A DNA stretch of 64,000 nucleotides from DASWNP01 sp036399175 (GTDB lineage Bacteria > Acidobacteriota > Blastocatellia > Pyrinomonadales > Pyrinomonadaceae): assembly GCA_036399175.1 (NCBI GenBank), contig DASWNP010000021.1:1-64000 (forward strand), in the 5' to 3' direction. Of the stretch, positions 26,093 through 35,143 are shown in pieces. The notes under the pieces were generated by a model that was given only the letters and a program-made list of their open reading frames with translations, searched no databases and was not told the DNA's origin. Both the position numbers and the translations under genes were made by a program. Numbering within the stretch: position 1 is the stretch's first letter; the number at the start of each line of letters is the position of its first letter.

Positions 26093-27886
26093 TCAGCTTG
26101 AGCGCGTGCCGGTGAAGCGGATGGTGGGAGCCATCGGGAAGCCGATTTTGATTGTGCCGTCGAGCCGGTCGTCATCGACGCGCCCGTTGATGTCTGCCTC
26201 GAAGGTGCGTCCCTGAAAGTCGAGCGCGACGCGCGCGTCGAAGCCCTCGTCGGTCGTCTTGAGGTCGGTTAAAGGGACGTTGCCGAGGCGCGAGTTCATG
26301 TGGCCGGTGAGCGCGCCGTTGGTGCGCTCGAAGGTGAGCGTGGCGGGGTGTGTGCCGAAAGGCGTGTTGACTTCCAGATTCCAAATGCCGTCCATCTGTC
26401 GATTCCCTCCGTTCGTTTTTCGCTTGTCGGGCGCGACCGTCTCCGAGTCGTGGCCTCGGTCGGCGACAATCGTCGCCGCTTCGTCGCCGTCGCCGCCGTT
26501 GCTGCTCAAACCTTTGCGCTGACCCGCGCTGTCGTAGACTTCTATCTCCTGCGCGTAGGGCGCGACCTGCTCGCCGAGCGCCGCAGCATCGCCGACGACG
26601 ACGATGGCCGCACGCTCAGGCTGGATGTGCGCGCGTGCGACGCGTCGCACGTCTTCGCGTGTGACGGCGCTGATGCGCTCGCGGTAGGTTTGCAGGTAGT
26701 CTTCGGGCAGGTCGTGCATCTTTATCTGCACGAGCTGGTCGATGAGCCCCTCCTGCGTCTCAAGGCGAATGGGAAAGATGCCGGTCAGGTAAGACTTCGC
26801 ATCTCCAAGTTCCTTCTCGGCGACATCCTCCTCGCGGATGCGCTCAAGCTCGTAGAAAAACTCTTTGAGCGACGCGCCCGTGACGGCTGTGCGGACTTCC
26901 GCCGATGCGCGGAAAGTTCCGGCCAGCCGGCGCGCGTCGAGGCTCGTATATGCGCCGTAGGTGTAGCCCTTCTCTTCGCGCAGATTCATAAAGAGGCGCG
27001 AGGAGGCGGTCGCGCCGAGGATGGTGTGCATGACGAGCAGGGGGAAGTAATCGGGGTCGGTGCGCGTGATGCCGGGGTTGGCGATGACGATATTTGACTG
27101 AGCCGAGTCGGGGCGGTCAACGAGATAGACGACGCGCGAGGTGCGCGCGGGCAGAGAGGGGAACTGCGAGGTGGGCAGTTCGCCGGGCTGCCATCCGCCG
27201 AAGAGTTCTTCGATGCGCGCGAGCATCTCTTCGCGTCGCACGTCGCCCGCGATGAAGAGCACGGCGTTATTCGGGATGAGCATCGAGCGATGGAAGCTCG
27301 ACAGGTGCTCGCGCGTCATGCGCTCGATGGATTCGGGCGTGGGCGAGACGACGGCGTAAGGGTGCTCGCCGAAGAGCACGCGCGCGACCATCTCGGTTGC
27401 GAGAAACGACGCCTGTGCGCGCTGCGCGATGAGGTTCTGCTGAACGTTCTGCTTCGTCAGCTCAAGCTCGTCTTCTGGAAACGACGGATTGAGCGCGACA
27501 TCTGCGAGCAGCTCAAGCACGCGCTCGCCGTAGTAAGAGAGCGAAGAGGCGGCGACGGTCGTATAGTCGGCGTTGGCTCCGGCTGTCAGCGTCGCGCCGA
27601 GGCGCGCCACCTCGTCGGCAATCTGGCGACTGTCGAGAGTCTCAGTGCCCTCTGTGAGCATGCTGGTCAGGATGTCTGTCAGGCCGGAAAGCTCGGGCGG
27701 GTCGAAGGCGTCGCCGGTGCGAAAGGCGAGACGAAAGCTGACGAGCGGCAGGCGCGGCGCTTCGACTATCACGACGCGCAGGCCGTTTGCCAGCGCCGTC
27801 TCTTCGGGCACGGGCAAATTGAGCGGGCGCGGAGCAAGCGGCGCGGGTGGCTGTTTGCGAAACTCTTCTGTTCGGTCAGACATCAC
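26093..27886 (-). CDS. M16-family peptidase homologue without HxxEH, fused to an extra C-terminal domain
   Basis: 597 aa, or one residue less from ATG 27883. No signal peptide is visible. Two M16 half-domains occupy residues ~25-450 (ALANGLRVVIVEAPRLPLVS; then LSGLTDILTSMLTEGTETLD where the zinc site should be; later LFMNLREEKGYTYGAYTSLD). An acidic linker follows at ~460-500. A separate C-terminal domain of ~100 residues (MDGIWNLEVNTPFGTHPATL to TIKIGFPMAPTIRFTGTRSS) looks like a beta-barrel or lipocalin-like fold of unknown binding role. It is the likely partner of the HLFEH protein encoded just upstream. Confidence 0.87.
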   Translation of the reverse strand: MMSDRTEEFRKQPPAPLAPRPLNLPVPEETALANGLRVVIVEAPRLPLVSFRLAFRTGDAFDPPELSGLTDILTSMLTEGTETLDSRQIADEVARLGATLTAGANADYTTVAASSLSYYGERVLELLADVALNPSFPEDELELTKQNVQQNLIAQRAQASFLATEMVARVLFGEHPYAVVSPTPESIERMTREHLSSFHRSMLIPNNAVLFIAGDVRREEMLARIEELFGGWQPGELPTSQFPSLPARTSRVVYLVDRPDSAQSNIVIANPGITRTDPDYFPLLVMHTILGATASSRLFMNLREEKGYTYGAYTSLDARRLAGTFRASAEVRTAVTGASLKEFFYELERIREEDVAEKELGDAKSYLTGIFPIRLETQEGLIDQLVQIKMHDLPEDYLQTYRERISAVTREDVRRVARAHIQPERAAIVVVGDAAALGEQVAPYAQEIEVYDSAGQRKGLSSNGGDGDEAATIVADRGHDSETVAPDKRKTNGGNRQMDGIWNLEVNTPFGTHPATLTFERTNGALTGHMNSRLGNVPLTDLKTTDEGFDARVALDFQGRTFEADINGRVDDDRLDGTIKIGFPMAPTIRFTGTRSS

Positions 27887-27890
27887 ATTA

Positions 27891-27980
27891 AACGATGAAC
27901 ACGGAACGCGGAACGATGAACTGAAAGACCCAAAGCTTTGTCTTCTTATTCATCGTTCCACGTTCCGCGTTCATCCTTTC
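27891..27980. repeat. Heptad-repeat hairpin H8 (GATGAAC/GCGGAAC family)
   Basis: Units GATGAAC, ACGGAAC, GCGGAAC, GATGAAC; apex CCCAAAGCTTTGTC; right arm TTCATCGTTCCACGTTCCGC then GTTCATC. It lies between two tandem minus-strand M16 genes and ends 5 bp from the stop of the upstream one. Confidence 0.87.
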
Positions 27981-27984
27981 ACCC

Positions 27985-29454
27985 TCATCCTTTTACTTTC
28001 GGCGCGTCCGCCGGTTGCTGCGGTTTCTCGGGGTGCGCGTCGTCTTGAGCGACGGGCGTCGGGGGTGGCTCGGTCGAGGCCGGGGCTTGAGCGGGCTGGC
28101 GCGGCGGCACTTGCGGAGGCGGCGCGCCGGGCTGCTCTGCCTCGCCTTCGCGGGCGGCGGGGGCGGCTGCGCGCTCCGGCGTTTGCGGCGCGGGCACGAT
28201 TTCGATGGCCGCGAGGTTGTCCGTCAACAAATAACGCGCGACCACCTGTTTGACTTCTTCGGACGTGACGCGCAGGTAATGCTCGACTTCGGTGTTGATG
28301 AAATGCGGGTCGCCGTCGTAGAGCGTGTATTCGGCGAGGCGCTGCGCGCGAAACTGCGTCGATTGCCGACCGCGTATCGTATCGTTGACGACGCTGTTTC
28401 TCAGTTTCTCCATCTCTTCCATCGTCGGCCCTTCTTCGGCGAGACGCTTTATCTCTTCCTGAATCGTCGCCTGAATCTCCGAGTGCGTGTGGCCGGGCTT
28501 AGGGATGGCGAAGATGTAGAGCGAGGAAGGGCCGCGCCGCTCGCCCATTCCGCCCTGCACGAGTATGACCGACTCGTCGCCCTTCACCATTCGCTGATAC
28601 ATGCGCGAGCTGTCGCCGTCGAAGAGCAGAAGGCTTGCCAGCGAGAGCGCGTAGAAATCGGGCTCGCGCCGCGCGGGCGCTTTCCAGCCGAGCATGAGCG
28701 CGGGAAGCTGCGCGAAGCGGTCGTAGTAAACCTCCCGGCGCGCGGCGACGTGGGGCGGCTCGGCGACATCGACGGGCGGCGGCGCGCTCTGGCGCGGGAT
28801 AGAGTCGAAATATTTGTAGACGAGGCGGCGCGCTTCTTCGGCGTCGAAGTCGCCGACGATGGTCAGCACAGCGTTGTTGGGCGCGTAGTAGATGCGAAAG
28901 AACTCGCGCACGTCGTCGATGGTGGCGGCGTCGAGGTCGTCCATCGAGCCGATGGTCGAATGGGCGTTGGCCGGGTTGACGAAAATCAGCTCGTTCAAGC
29001 GCAGGAAGGCTTCGGAGTAAGGGCGGTTGTCGTAGTTGAGACGCTTCTCTTCTTTGACGGCCTCGCGCTGGTTGTCCAGATTCTCCTGCGTCACCTTGAG
29101 CGAGCGCATGCGGTCGCTCTCCAGCCAGAGGGCGAGCGGAAGCTGGTTTGCGGGAAGCGTCTCGAAATAGTTGGTGCGCTCGCTCGAAGTCGTGCCGTTC
29201 AGAGTGCCGCCGGAGTGGAAGATATACTGGAAGTGCGCGGCCTTCGGCACGTTCTCCGAGCCCTGAAACATCATGTGCTCGAAGAGATGCGCGAAGCCGG
29301 TGCGCCCCTGCCGCTCGTTGCGCGAGCCGACATCGTAATAGACCGCCACGCTCACCACCGGCACGGAATGGTCTTCGCTCAGGACGACCCTCAGCCCGTT
29401 CTCCAGAGTGAACTGCTCGACTGAAAGCTGCGGCAAAGTGAAGGTTGTTGACAA
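27985..29454 (-). CDS. M16-family zinc metallopeptidase, catalytic subunit (second pair)
   Basis: 489 aa. Zinc motif HLFEH in GFAHLFEHMMFQGSENV; distal Glu in AVKEEKRLNYDNRPY. It continues with GTLNGTTSSERTNYFETLPA and a second half-domain (GGMGERRGPSSLYIFAIPKP). The C-terminal ~60 residues are a Pro/Ala/Glu-rich tail. No signal peptide is apparent. The start is TTG 29454, chosen because AGGAG sits 8 bp upstream and the protein then begins MSTTFTLPQL. It pairs with the HxxEH-less gene downstream, as in the 22.6-25.5 kb pair. Confidence 0.92.
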   Translation of the reverse strand: MSTTFTLPQLSVEQFTLENGLRVVLSEDHSVPVVSVAVYYDVGSRNERQGRTGFAHLFEHMMFQGSENVPKAAHFQYIFHSGGTLNGTTSSERTNYFETLPANQLPLALWLESDRMRSLKVTQENLDNQREAVKEEKRLNYDNRPYSEAFLRLNELIFVNPANAHSTIGSMDDLDAATIDDVREFFRIYYAPNNAVLTIVGDFDAEEARRLVYKYFDSIPRQSAPPPVDVAEPPHVAARREVYYDRFAQLPALMLGWKAPARREPDFYALSLASLLLFDGDSSRMYQRMVKGDESVILVQGGMGERRGPSSLYIFAIPKPGHTHSEIQATIQEEIKRLAEEGPTMEEMEKLRNSVVNDTIRGRQSTQFRAQRLAEYTLYDGDPHFINTEVEHYLRVTSEEVKQVVARYLLTDNLAAIEIVPAPQTPERAAAPAAREGEAEQPGAPPPQVPPRQPAQAPASTEPPPTPVAQDDAHPEKPQQPADAPKVKG

Positions 29455-29467
29455 ACTAGAGACTCCT

Positions 29468-29558
29468 AAACGATGAACGATGAACGCTGAACGCTGAATG
29501 AGAAGACAAAAGCTTTTCGCTTTTCAGTTCATCGTTCCGCGTTCATCCTTCCGCGTTT
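29468..29558. repeat. Heptad-repeat hairpin H9 (GATGAAC family)
   Basis: The outer ends AAACG and CGTTT match those of H14 and H17. Units CGATGAA, CGATGAA, CGCTGAA, CGCTGAA surround the apex GACAAAAGCTTTTCGC. The right arm is GTTCATCGTTCCGCGTTCAT. It ends 4 bp from the stop of the next minus-strand gene. Confidence 0.87.
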
Positions 29559-29561
29559 TCT

Positions 29562-29996
29562 TTACGTCGTTTCGCGGTTAATCATGCCGCGCAGCTCGGC
29601 GCGGAGGCGTTCGATTTCGGAGAGCTTCTGGCCGACGCGGTCGAAGAGCGCGGTCTGCGCCTTGATGCCTTCGTCGATGAGGAAGGCTGCGGCTTCGGCG
29701 CGGCTGCGAAAGACTCCGGCCTGCACGAGCTGTTCGAGTCGCTCCTGCGATTCGTGCGAGACCTTGACGGCGACGACGTAGTCGTCCTTCGCGGAGATGG
29801 CGCGCTCGATGGTGCGGCTGATGTCTCTGCCGATGGAGGAGAGCGATTCGGGGATGCGCGAGGCGATGTCGCGCACGGAGGAAGAGAAGCGCTCGCCATG
29901 CTTCTCGTCGTCGTGCTCGTCTTCTTCGCGCAGCATCAGGTCGTCAATCGGCTCGGTCGGACGCCCGGGGTCTTGCGGGTCGTAAGGGTTGCTCAT
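29562..29996 (-). CDS. RHH-like protein of unknown function
   Basis: 144 aa. The acidic N-terminus (residues 1-35) and a central helical part (VRDIASRIPESLSSIGRDIS) precede a segment at ~75-112, VKVSHESQERLEQLVQAGVF followed by RSRAEAAAFLIDEGIKAQ. This has the strand-helix-helix spacing of ribbon-helix-helix (CopG/ParD-like) proteins. The C-terminal helix is SEIERLRAELRGMI. It may be a DNA-binding or self-associating protein; no toxin partner is adjacent. Confidence 0.7.
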   Translation of the reverse strand: MSNPYDPQDPGRPTEPIDDLMLREEDEHDDEKHGERFSSSVRDIASRIPESLSSIGRDISRTIERAISAKDDYVVAVKVSHESQERLEQLVQAGVFRSRAEAAAFLIDEGIKAQTALFDRVGQKLSEIERLRAELRGMINRETT

Positions 29997-30241
29997 TCTT
30001 TAAGCCTCCTTCTGCTATCTCAGGCCATAGTCTTCAAGCCTCGCCCGGCTACGCAAGGGAGAGAGACGGGGCCGAAGGCCGCTTGCTATCCGTGTTCGGT
30101 ATGAGATGCTAAGAGTATTCTACGGATGCGCCGAAAGAAGCGTCAAGCAACGGGAAAAGCGAAAGGGCGGCGGGCGACGTTCGGGAGGCGTTTGAAATGG
30201 ATGCTATTTGAAAGGTCGGCGCGAGTTTTTTCGTCGAAAGC

Positions 30242-31048
30242 CTATCGGACGTTTCCCGTCTGGTTGCGCAGGGCGATGGCGTGGAGGATGGTTTTGACCT
30301 GGAAGGGCGTCAGCTCCGGATAGGCTTCGAGGATGAGGGCGATGATGCCGACGATGTGGGGGCAGGCGAAGCTGTTGCCGGTCAGTTGGCGGTAGCCGCC
30401 GCCCGGCCAGGTGGTTCTCACCTGCACGCCGGGCGCGAGCAGCTCGATGACTTCGCCGAAGCGGAAGGTGAAGTCGAAGGGGTCGGGCGAAGCCTGCTTG
30501 CTGACGGAGACGAGCGAAGAAGAGAAGATTGAAGGAAAGCTCGGTTGCGGCAGGTTGTTGGCGGCGGCGACGACGATTGAGCCTGCGTGATAGGCGCGGT
30601 CGAGCAGGTCGTGCAGGGGAAGCGATAGCTCGGGCTTGGTCGTGCCGAGCGAGAGGTTGATAATCTGCATGCGGCGCGCGATGGCGTAGTCGAGACCGGC
30701 GAGAAACATCTCGCCCGAGCCAGAGGCGTTCGGCCCCAGAACCTTGATGCTGTAGAGCGAGACTTCGGGCGCGATGCCCTTGATGATGCCGGCGCAGGCC
30801 GTGCCGTGTCCGGCCTCGTCGCCCGTCAGGGACTTTCGGAAGGCGATGCGACCGCGAGCGTCGCGGTAGGCTTCGACCGAATCCTCGACGCGTCCGGCCA
30901 AGTCAGGGTGCGCCGCGTCGATGCCGCTATCGACGATGGCGACTCGGACGCCGCGCCCCGTGCGTCCCTGCCAGATTTTCTCCGGCCTGATGCTTGCCCA
31001 AAGCTCTTCGAGCATTCGCGCCGCTTCAAGCGCCGAATCCTTCTTCAT
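30242..31048 (-). CDS. Small subtilisin-like serine protease (S8 family)
   Basis: 268 aa, only the catalytic domain, without signal peptide or propeptide. Catalytic triad: Asp40 (VAIVDSGIDAAHPD), His81 (GHGTACAGII), Ser226 (GNSFACPHIVGI); the oxyanion Asn lies in VVAAANNLPQ (164/165). Ser-flanking residues are SFACPH rather than the usual SMAxPH. Lack of an export signal suggests intracellular action or a partner-dependent system. The gene upstream on the same strand is a GAF protein 23 bp away, so the two may be co-transcribed. Confidence 0.93.
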   Translation of the reverse strand: MKKDSALEAARMLEELWASIRPEKIWQGRTGRGVRVAIVDSGIDAAHPDLAGRVEDSVEAYRDARGRIAFRKSLTGDEAGHGTACAGIIKGIAPEVSLYSIKVLGPNASGSGEMFLAGLDYAIARRMQIINLSLGTTKPELSLPLHDLLDRAYHAGSIVVAAANNLPQPSFPSIFSSSLVSVSKQASPDPFDFTFRFGEVIELLAPGVQVRTTWPGGGYRQLTGNSFACPHIVGIIALILEAYPELTPFQVKTILHAIALRNQTGNVR

Positions 31049-31070
31049 CTGCTCGTCTCTCCGGCTCGGC

Positions 31071-32027
31071 TCACTGGAAGTAGCTTGCGCCCGGCGTGGC
31101 GGCGCGTCGCTCTTCAGTCCAGCGCGCGAGGCCGTTAAGGATGTCGCGGCACAAACGTCTTTCCGCGTCGCCGCGACTCGCTACCTCGCGCAGCGAGACG
31201 GCCAGAGAGAGTAGCTCTCGATGCTCGGGCGCGGCGCGCACCTTCGAGAGCCAGCGCTGCAAGTCTTCCGTCTCGCTCGCCGCGCGACGCTTCCCGCTCG
31301 CCCGCTTCCCCCGGCGCACGGTCGGCCTCACAGCCGTCGATACTTCTTCGCTCATGCTCTGCATCGTCCGGCGGAAGAGCATCTCGACGAGCCCGGCGGT
31401 CTCGTGCGCATCGACGAGCGTGGCGATGGCGTCTGCGAAGCGCGCCGCCCAATCCATCTCGTTCGGCGAGAATGGCTCGTAAGGAGCGCGTCCCAGCCGG
31501 TTGATGAATTCGAGCACGCCGACCGTTTCGCCGTTGACCTGAAGCGGCGTGGCGAGGATGGTCTGCGTCGTGTAGCCGGTCATGCGGTCAACCTCTTCGT
31601 AGAAGGCGCTCTCACGATGCACGTCGGCGACGACCATCGGCTGGCCGCTGGCGAAGACGAAGCCCGCGATGCCTTTGCCCGGCGGAATCCGAACTTTCAA
31701 AAGCTTGTCGGCCACCGCGCCGATAGCCACCAGAAACCGCAAGCCGCCGCGCTCGCCGTCGCGCACCAGGACAGAAGCCTCGCCCGAGCCGAGCGCGCGC
31801 GCCGCGATGTAGAGCAGATTCTCGATGGAACGAATCAGAGGCATCGTCAGAGCGTAGGCCACATCGACCGTGCTCACGACCTTCAGCAGACGCTCCTCCA
31901 GCGAGGCTTCCTCGCTCTTCGACCGTCGCGGCGACGAAGCAGCAACCGACGCCGACGCGCCGCTTCGCTTCGCCGCTCCCTTTTTCTTCGAGGCGGCTGG
32001 AAGCGCCGCCCTCTTTCGAGTTTTCAT
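31071..32027 (-). CDS. GAF-domain sensor protein
   Basis: 318 aa from ATG 32027. A Lys/Ala/Ser-rich N-terminal ~45 residues are followed by a GAF domain at ~55-205, with IENLLYIAARALGSGEASVL, IPPGKGIAGFVFASGQPMVV, then DVHRESAFYEEVDRMTGYTT and VLEFINRLGRAPYEPFSPNE. The C-terminal helical region has no recognised output domain. GAF domains bind small ligands or mediate dimerisation. It probably signals through a partner, perhaps the adjacent subtilase; this is inference. Confidence 0.82.
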   Translation of the reverse strand: MKTRKRAALPAASKKKGAAKRSGASASVAASSPRRSKSEEASLEERLLKVVSTVDVAYALTMPLIRSIENLLYIAARALGSGEASVLVRDGERGGLRFLVAIGAVADKLLKVRIPPGKGIAGFVFASGQPMVVADVHRESAFYEEVDRMTGYTTQTILATPLQVNGETVGVLEFINRLGRAPYEPFSPNEMDWAARFADAIATLVDAHETAGLVEMLFRRTMQSMSEEVSTAVRPTVRRGKRASGKRRAASETEDLQRWLSKVRAAPEHRELLSLAVSLREVASRGDAERRLCRDILNGLARWTEERRAATPGASYFQ

Positions 32028-32036
32028 GGTTTTAGA

Positions 32037-32250
32037 AGATGGACGATGGACGAAAGAACAGACGATGGACGATAGACCATAGACGATGGACGACAGAACA
32101 AACGATGGACGACGAGCGATGGACGATAGACCGAAGACGCTTTGTTGAAGATAGACAATAGCTGAAAGCCAGGACGAGGCCAAAGAGACGGCTTGGCTAT
32201 CGTCTATGGTCTATCGTCCATCGTCAATGGTCTACCCGTCCATCGTCCGC
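32037..32250. repeat. Heptad-repeat element H10 (GGACGAT family), long, in a divergent promoter region
   Basis: Left side: about 14 degenerate units (GGACGAT, AGACCAT, AGACGAT, GGACGAC). Right side: GTCTATGGTCTATCGTCCAT and CGTCCATCGTCC. About 55 bp of unrelated sequence lies at the apex. Unlike most copies it lies between two divergent gene starts (32027 and 32395) and so sits in the shared upstream region. The remaining ~145 bp before the ctpA-like gene show no other feature. Confidence 0.85.
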
Positions 32251-32394
32251 TCTCACGGCAACCTTGCCGCGCACGTTCTCATCCATTAAACTACACCAAC
32301 CGGCCTTTCGGCGATATTTAAGAGCGCAGGCCAGAGTCGCCTCCAAAAGCGGTTCGGCCTGTCTCGTGAAACGGTTTCAGACGAGGTTTTCTCA

Positions 32395-34182
32395 GTGAAG
32401 AACAGACCCATCAACGCGCTCGCAACGCTGCTTATTCTCGCGCTGCTGATTCCGACTTTCGTCCTTGCGCAACAACAGCAGGAGACGACGCCGCCCACTA
32501 CCAAGCGCGGCGACGTTGACCGAAGCAGCCCGCGCTCCGGCCAGCCCGCTCCCGAAGCTCGCACGCGCCGGACAAATCCGGCTCCGGCGGCCACCGAGGG
32601 CGTCGAGGGTGATTTTGCCGAAGCCCTCACCGTGATTCAAGAGAATTATGTCGATGGCAACAAGCTTGAATACAACAACGTCTTCAAGTCGTCCATCATC
32701 GGCATGCTGCGCTCGCTCGACCCGCACTCGAATTTCTACGACGCCAAAGAGTTCGAGGAGCTGCGCGCCGACTGGCGCTCGGAGTATTACGGCATTGGCG
32801 CGCTCATCAGCGACCGCCGCATCGGCGATAGCTCCAACACCTACATCCTCGCCGCGCTGCCCGACACTCCGGCCGCACGCGCCGGCCTTCGCTTCGGCGA
32901 CCGCCTCGTCGAGATAGACGGCCAATCCGTGCTGGGCAAGCCATCGGCAGAGGTGCGCGACAAGCTGCGCGGCCCGAAAGGCTCGGTCGTCAGGCTCACG
33001 GTCGAGCGCGCCGCGAATGGCAACAAGGAGAAGGTCGAAATCACGCGCGACGCCGTCAATCAGCCGACCGTGCCCGACGCCTACCTGATTCGCCCCGGCG
33101 TCGGCTACATCGACATGACGCGCGGCTTCAACTACGACACCGCGGAAGAGTTTGAAAAGGCGCTCGAAGCCCTGCGCGAAAAGGGCATGAACTCGCTCGT
33201 CATCGACCTGAGGAACAATCCGGGCGGACTGCTCGACCAGGCCGTCAAAGTCGCGCAGCAGTTCTTGCAGCGCGAGCAGGTGATTCTCAGCCAGAAGGGG
33301 CGCGGCATGCGCGGCGGCGGCGATAAGACCTACAAGTCTGAAAACCGCTCGCCCGATACGACGCCGCTCGTCGTGCTCGTCAATCGCAATTCGGCCTCGG
33401 CCTCGGAAATCGTCGCGGGCGCTTTGCAGGATCACGACCGCGCTCTCATCGTCGGCGAAACAACCTTCGGCAAGGGGCTGGTTCAAAGTTTGCTCCCGCT
33501 CGAATACGGCACGGCGCTGACGCTCACGACCACCAAGTATGTGACTCCTTCGGGGCGGCTGCTTCAACGCGACTATTCCAACACCGGGCTCTACGACTAC
33601 TACACGCGCGGCGGCTTAGGCCGTCAGGACGAAGAGAACGAGAAGGAGTCCGCGCCACAACAGCCCGTCCAGCCCGCAGGGCCTGAGAGCCGCACCGACA
33701 CGGGGCGACCCGTCTACGGCGGCGGCGGCATCGCGCCCGACGAGGCCGTCAAGCCGCGCCTCATCGAGCCCGCTCAGCAGCGCCTCGTCGATCCCATCTT
33801 CGCCTTCACGCGCGAGCTGGTCAACGGTCGCATCAACGGCTTCGCCGACTACAAAGTTCAACGCGCCATCGACTTCAAGCACCAGCTTGAGACGACCGAA
33901 TTCCCCGTCACCGACGCGCTCTTCAAAGCCTTCAAGGAGTTCGTCGCCGCTCACCCCGAGTACAAGTTCACCCCGGCGCAGCTCGACCGCAGCCGCGAAT
34001 TCATCGCACGCCAGATGCGCTACGACATCGTCACCGCCGCCTACGGCACGACGACCGCTCAGCAGGTTCTGACCGTTGACGACCCGCAGGTCGCCAAAGG
34101 CATCGAGGTGCTGCCGCGCGCGCGCGAGCTGGCCGCCTCGGCCATGCGCGGTCGCAACCCGCAGCAGAAGTCCTACGAGTAA
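32395..34182 (+). CDS. Carboxy-terminal processing peptidase (S41, CtpA-like)
   Basis: 595 aa. Signal peptide at residues 1-24 (LATLLILALLIPTFVLAQQQ). A Pro/Arg-rich linker is followed by an N-terminal helical region (FAEALTVIQENYVDGNKLEY) and a PDZ domain near 130-215 (DTPAARAGLRFGDRLVEIDG). The S41 catalytic core has VIDLRNNPGGLLDQAVKVAQ, the nucleophile in RNSASASEIVAGAL (near 335) and the general-base Lys in TTFGKGLVQS (near 360). The C-terminal ~180 residues form an extra helical domain. Periplasmic tail-specific protease. The start is GTG 32395. Confidence 0.92.
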   Translation: MKNRPINALATLLILALLIPTFVLAQQQQETTPPTTKRGDVDRSSPRSGQPAPEARTRRTNPAPAATEGVEGDFAEALTVIQENYVDGNKLEYNNVFKSSIIGMLRSLDPHSNFYDAKEFEELRADWRSEYYGIGALISDRRIGDSSNTYILAALPDTPAARAGLRFGDRLVEIDGQSVLGKPSAEVRDKLRGPKGSVVRLTVERAANGNKEKVEITRDAVNQPTVPDAYLIRPGVGYIDMTRGFNYDTAEEFEKALEALREKGMNSLVIDLRNNPGGLLDQAVKVAQQFLQREQVILSQKGRGMRGGGDKTYKSENRSPDTTPLVVLVNRNSASASEIVAGALQDHDRALIVGETTFGKGLVQSLLPLEYGTALTLTTTKYVTPSGRLLQRDYSNTGLYDYYTRGGLGRQDEENEKESAPQQPVQPAGPESRTDTGRPVYGGGGIAPDEAVKPRLIEPAQQRLVDPIFAFTRELVNGRINGFADYKVQRAIDFKHQLETTEFPVTDALFKAFKEFVAAHPEYKFTPAQLDRSREFIARQMRYDIVTAAYGTTTAQQVLTVDDPQVAKGIEVLPRARELAASAMRGRNPQQKSYE

Positions 34183-34221
34183 TACGAATAAAACTCTCGC
34201 AGACGCCCTCGCTCCAAAGAT

Positions 34222-34265
34222 GAAGAGGCTGCTTCTCTGACGTGAGAGGCGGCCTCTTCGGTTTT
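34222..34265 (+). terminator. Intrinsic terminator after the S41 peptidase gene
   Basis: GAAGAGGCTGCTTCTC and GAGAGGCGGCCTCTTC form a long stem with a short TGACGT loop, followed by GGTTTT on the plus strand. It is not of the heptad type. Confidence 0.8.
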
Positions 34266-34344
34266 AGTGCTGGCGATGGGTTTTGAGTTTTGGTCGAGCG
34301 AGCCCGCGTCGCTGTTTTAAATCGACTCACTCGTTCAAATCGAA

Positions 34345-35016
34345 TCACTCGCTGCCGGTCTGGTCGTGCGGGCTATCGACCGGCTTGGATTCAGACGAGC
34401 CCTTCTGCCTGAGCCAGACGGTCAGCAAGACCATCGCGCCCATCGACAGAAACTCGCTCTGCCAGTTCTGAAAAGATTCAAACCAGAAACGCGAAGTGCC
34501 GATATAGCCGATGGTGGAAACCTGCTCTCCGCCCCCGTGCGCTTTCTGGTCTTCGTTATACACCCGCGCGCCGCCCGCCGCGTGCAGAAAGAACGAGCCG
34601 ATGAAGAGCAGGAGGAAGGCGAGGCTCAGCGAGTTTTCGTAGAGCTTGAGCACGAGGCCCCCCGCGCGTACAGGCCAGGGGGCATCCTTTTTATCGCGCG
34701 AGCCTCGCGGGTCTCTATCGACCGCCTCTTCCTTCTCCGGGTCTTTCGATTCCGCCGAACCCTTCTGGTAGAGAAAAATCGTCAGCACGACATAGATGAA
34801 CATCTGCAAAAATTCGCTCTCCCAGTTCTCCATCGTGGCTTCGACGAAGTGGCTGCTGCCGAGATACTCGACGTAGCTCGCGACGGGCTGGCCGTGCTCC
34901 TTCTGGTCTGCGTTGTACTCTCGCTGACCGGCCAAACTCTGGCCGAAGATAAAGGTGATGAAGAACATCCCGAGCAGGACGATTGAGAGGCCGTTGTTAC
35001 GAAAGAAGCTCCGCAT
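34345..35016 (-). CDS. DUF6766-like membrane protein with internal duplication
   Basis: 223 aa built of two similar halves. Each half has a hydrophobic segment, a Y(N/E)ADQKxHG-type motif (REYNADQKEHG and RVYNEDQKAHG), a YLGSSHF/YIGTSRF stretch, a W(E/Q)SEFL motif and a second hydrophobic segment ending in L(R/Y)QKGS(A/S)ESK. Four membrane segments in total. The family is named only as a domain of unknown function, and the name itself is from memory. ATG 35016 was used. Confidence 0.75.
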   Translation of the reverse strand: MRSFFRNNGLSIVLLGMFFITFIFGQSLAGQREYNADQKEHGQPVASYVEYLGSSHFVEATMENWESEFLQMFIYVVLTIFLYQKGSAESKDPEKEEAVDRDPRGSRDKKDAPWPVRAGGLVLKLYENSLSLAFLLLFIGSFFLHAAGGARVYNEDQKAHGGGEQVSTIGYIGTSRFWFESFQNWQSEFLSMGAMVLLTVWLRQKGSSESKPVDSPHDQTGSE

Positions 35017-35081
35017 TTAACATCCCCCGCGAATCGAAAGTTGGTAGAACGTCCACAATCGAACGGCAAGCTCACTTCAAA

Positions 35082-35140
35082 CCCAGAGACTCCAAACTAC
35101 TCATTTCTGACTCCAGACTCCAGACCCCAGACTCCAGCCT
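35082..35140. repeat. Heptad units, single arm (AGACTCC family), H11
   Basis: Degenerate AGACTCC/GACTCCA units, for example CTGACTCCAGACTCCAGACC. It ends 4 bp before the stop of the minus-strand gene at 35144. No matching second arm is visible nearby, so this may be a decayed copy. Confidence 0.7.
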
Positions 35141-35143
35141 TAT

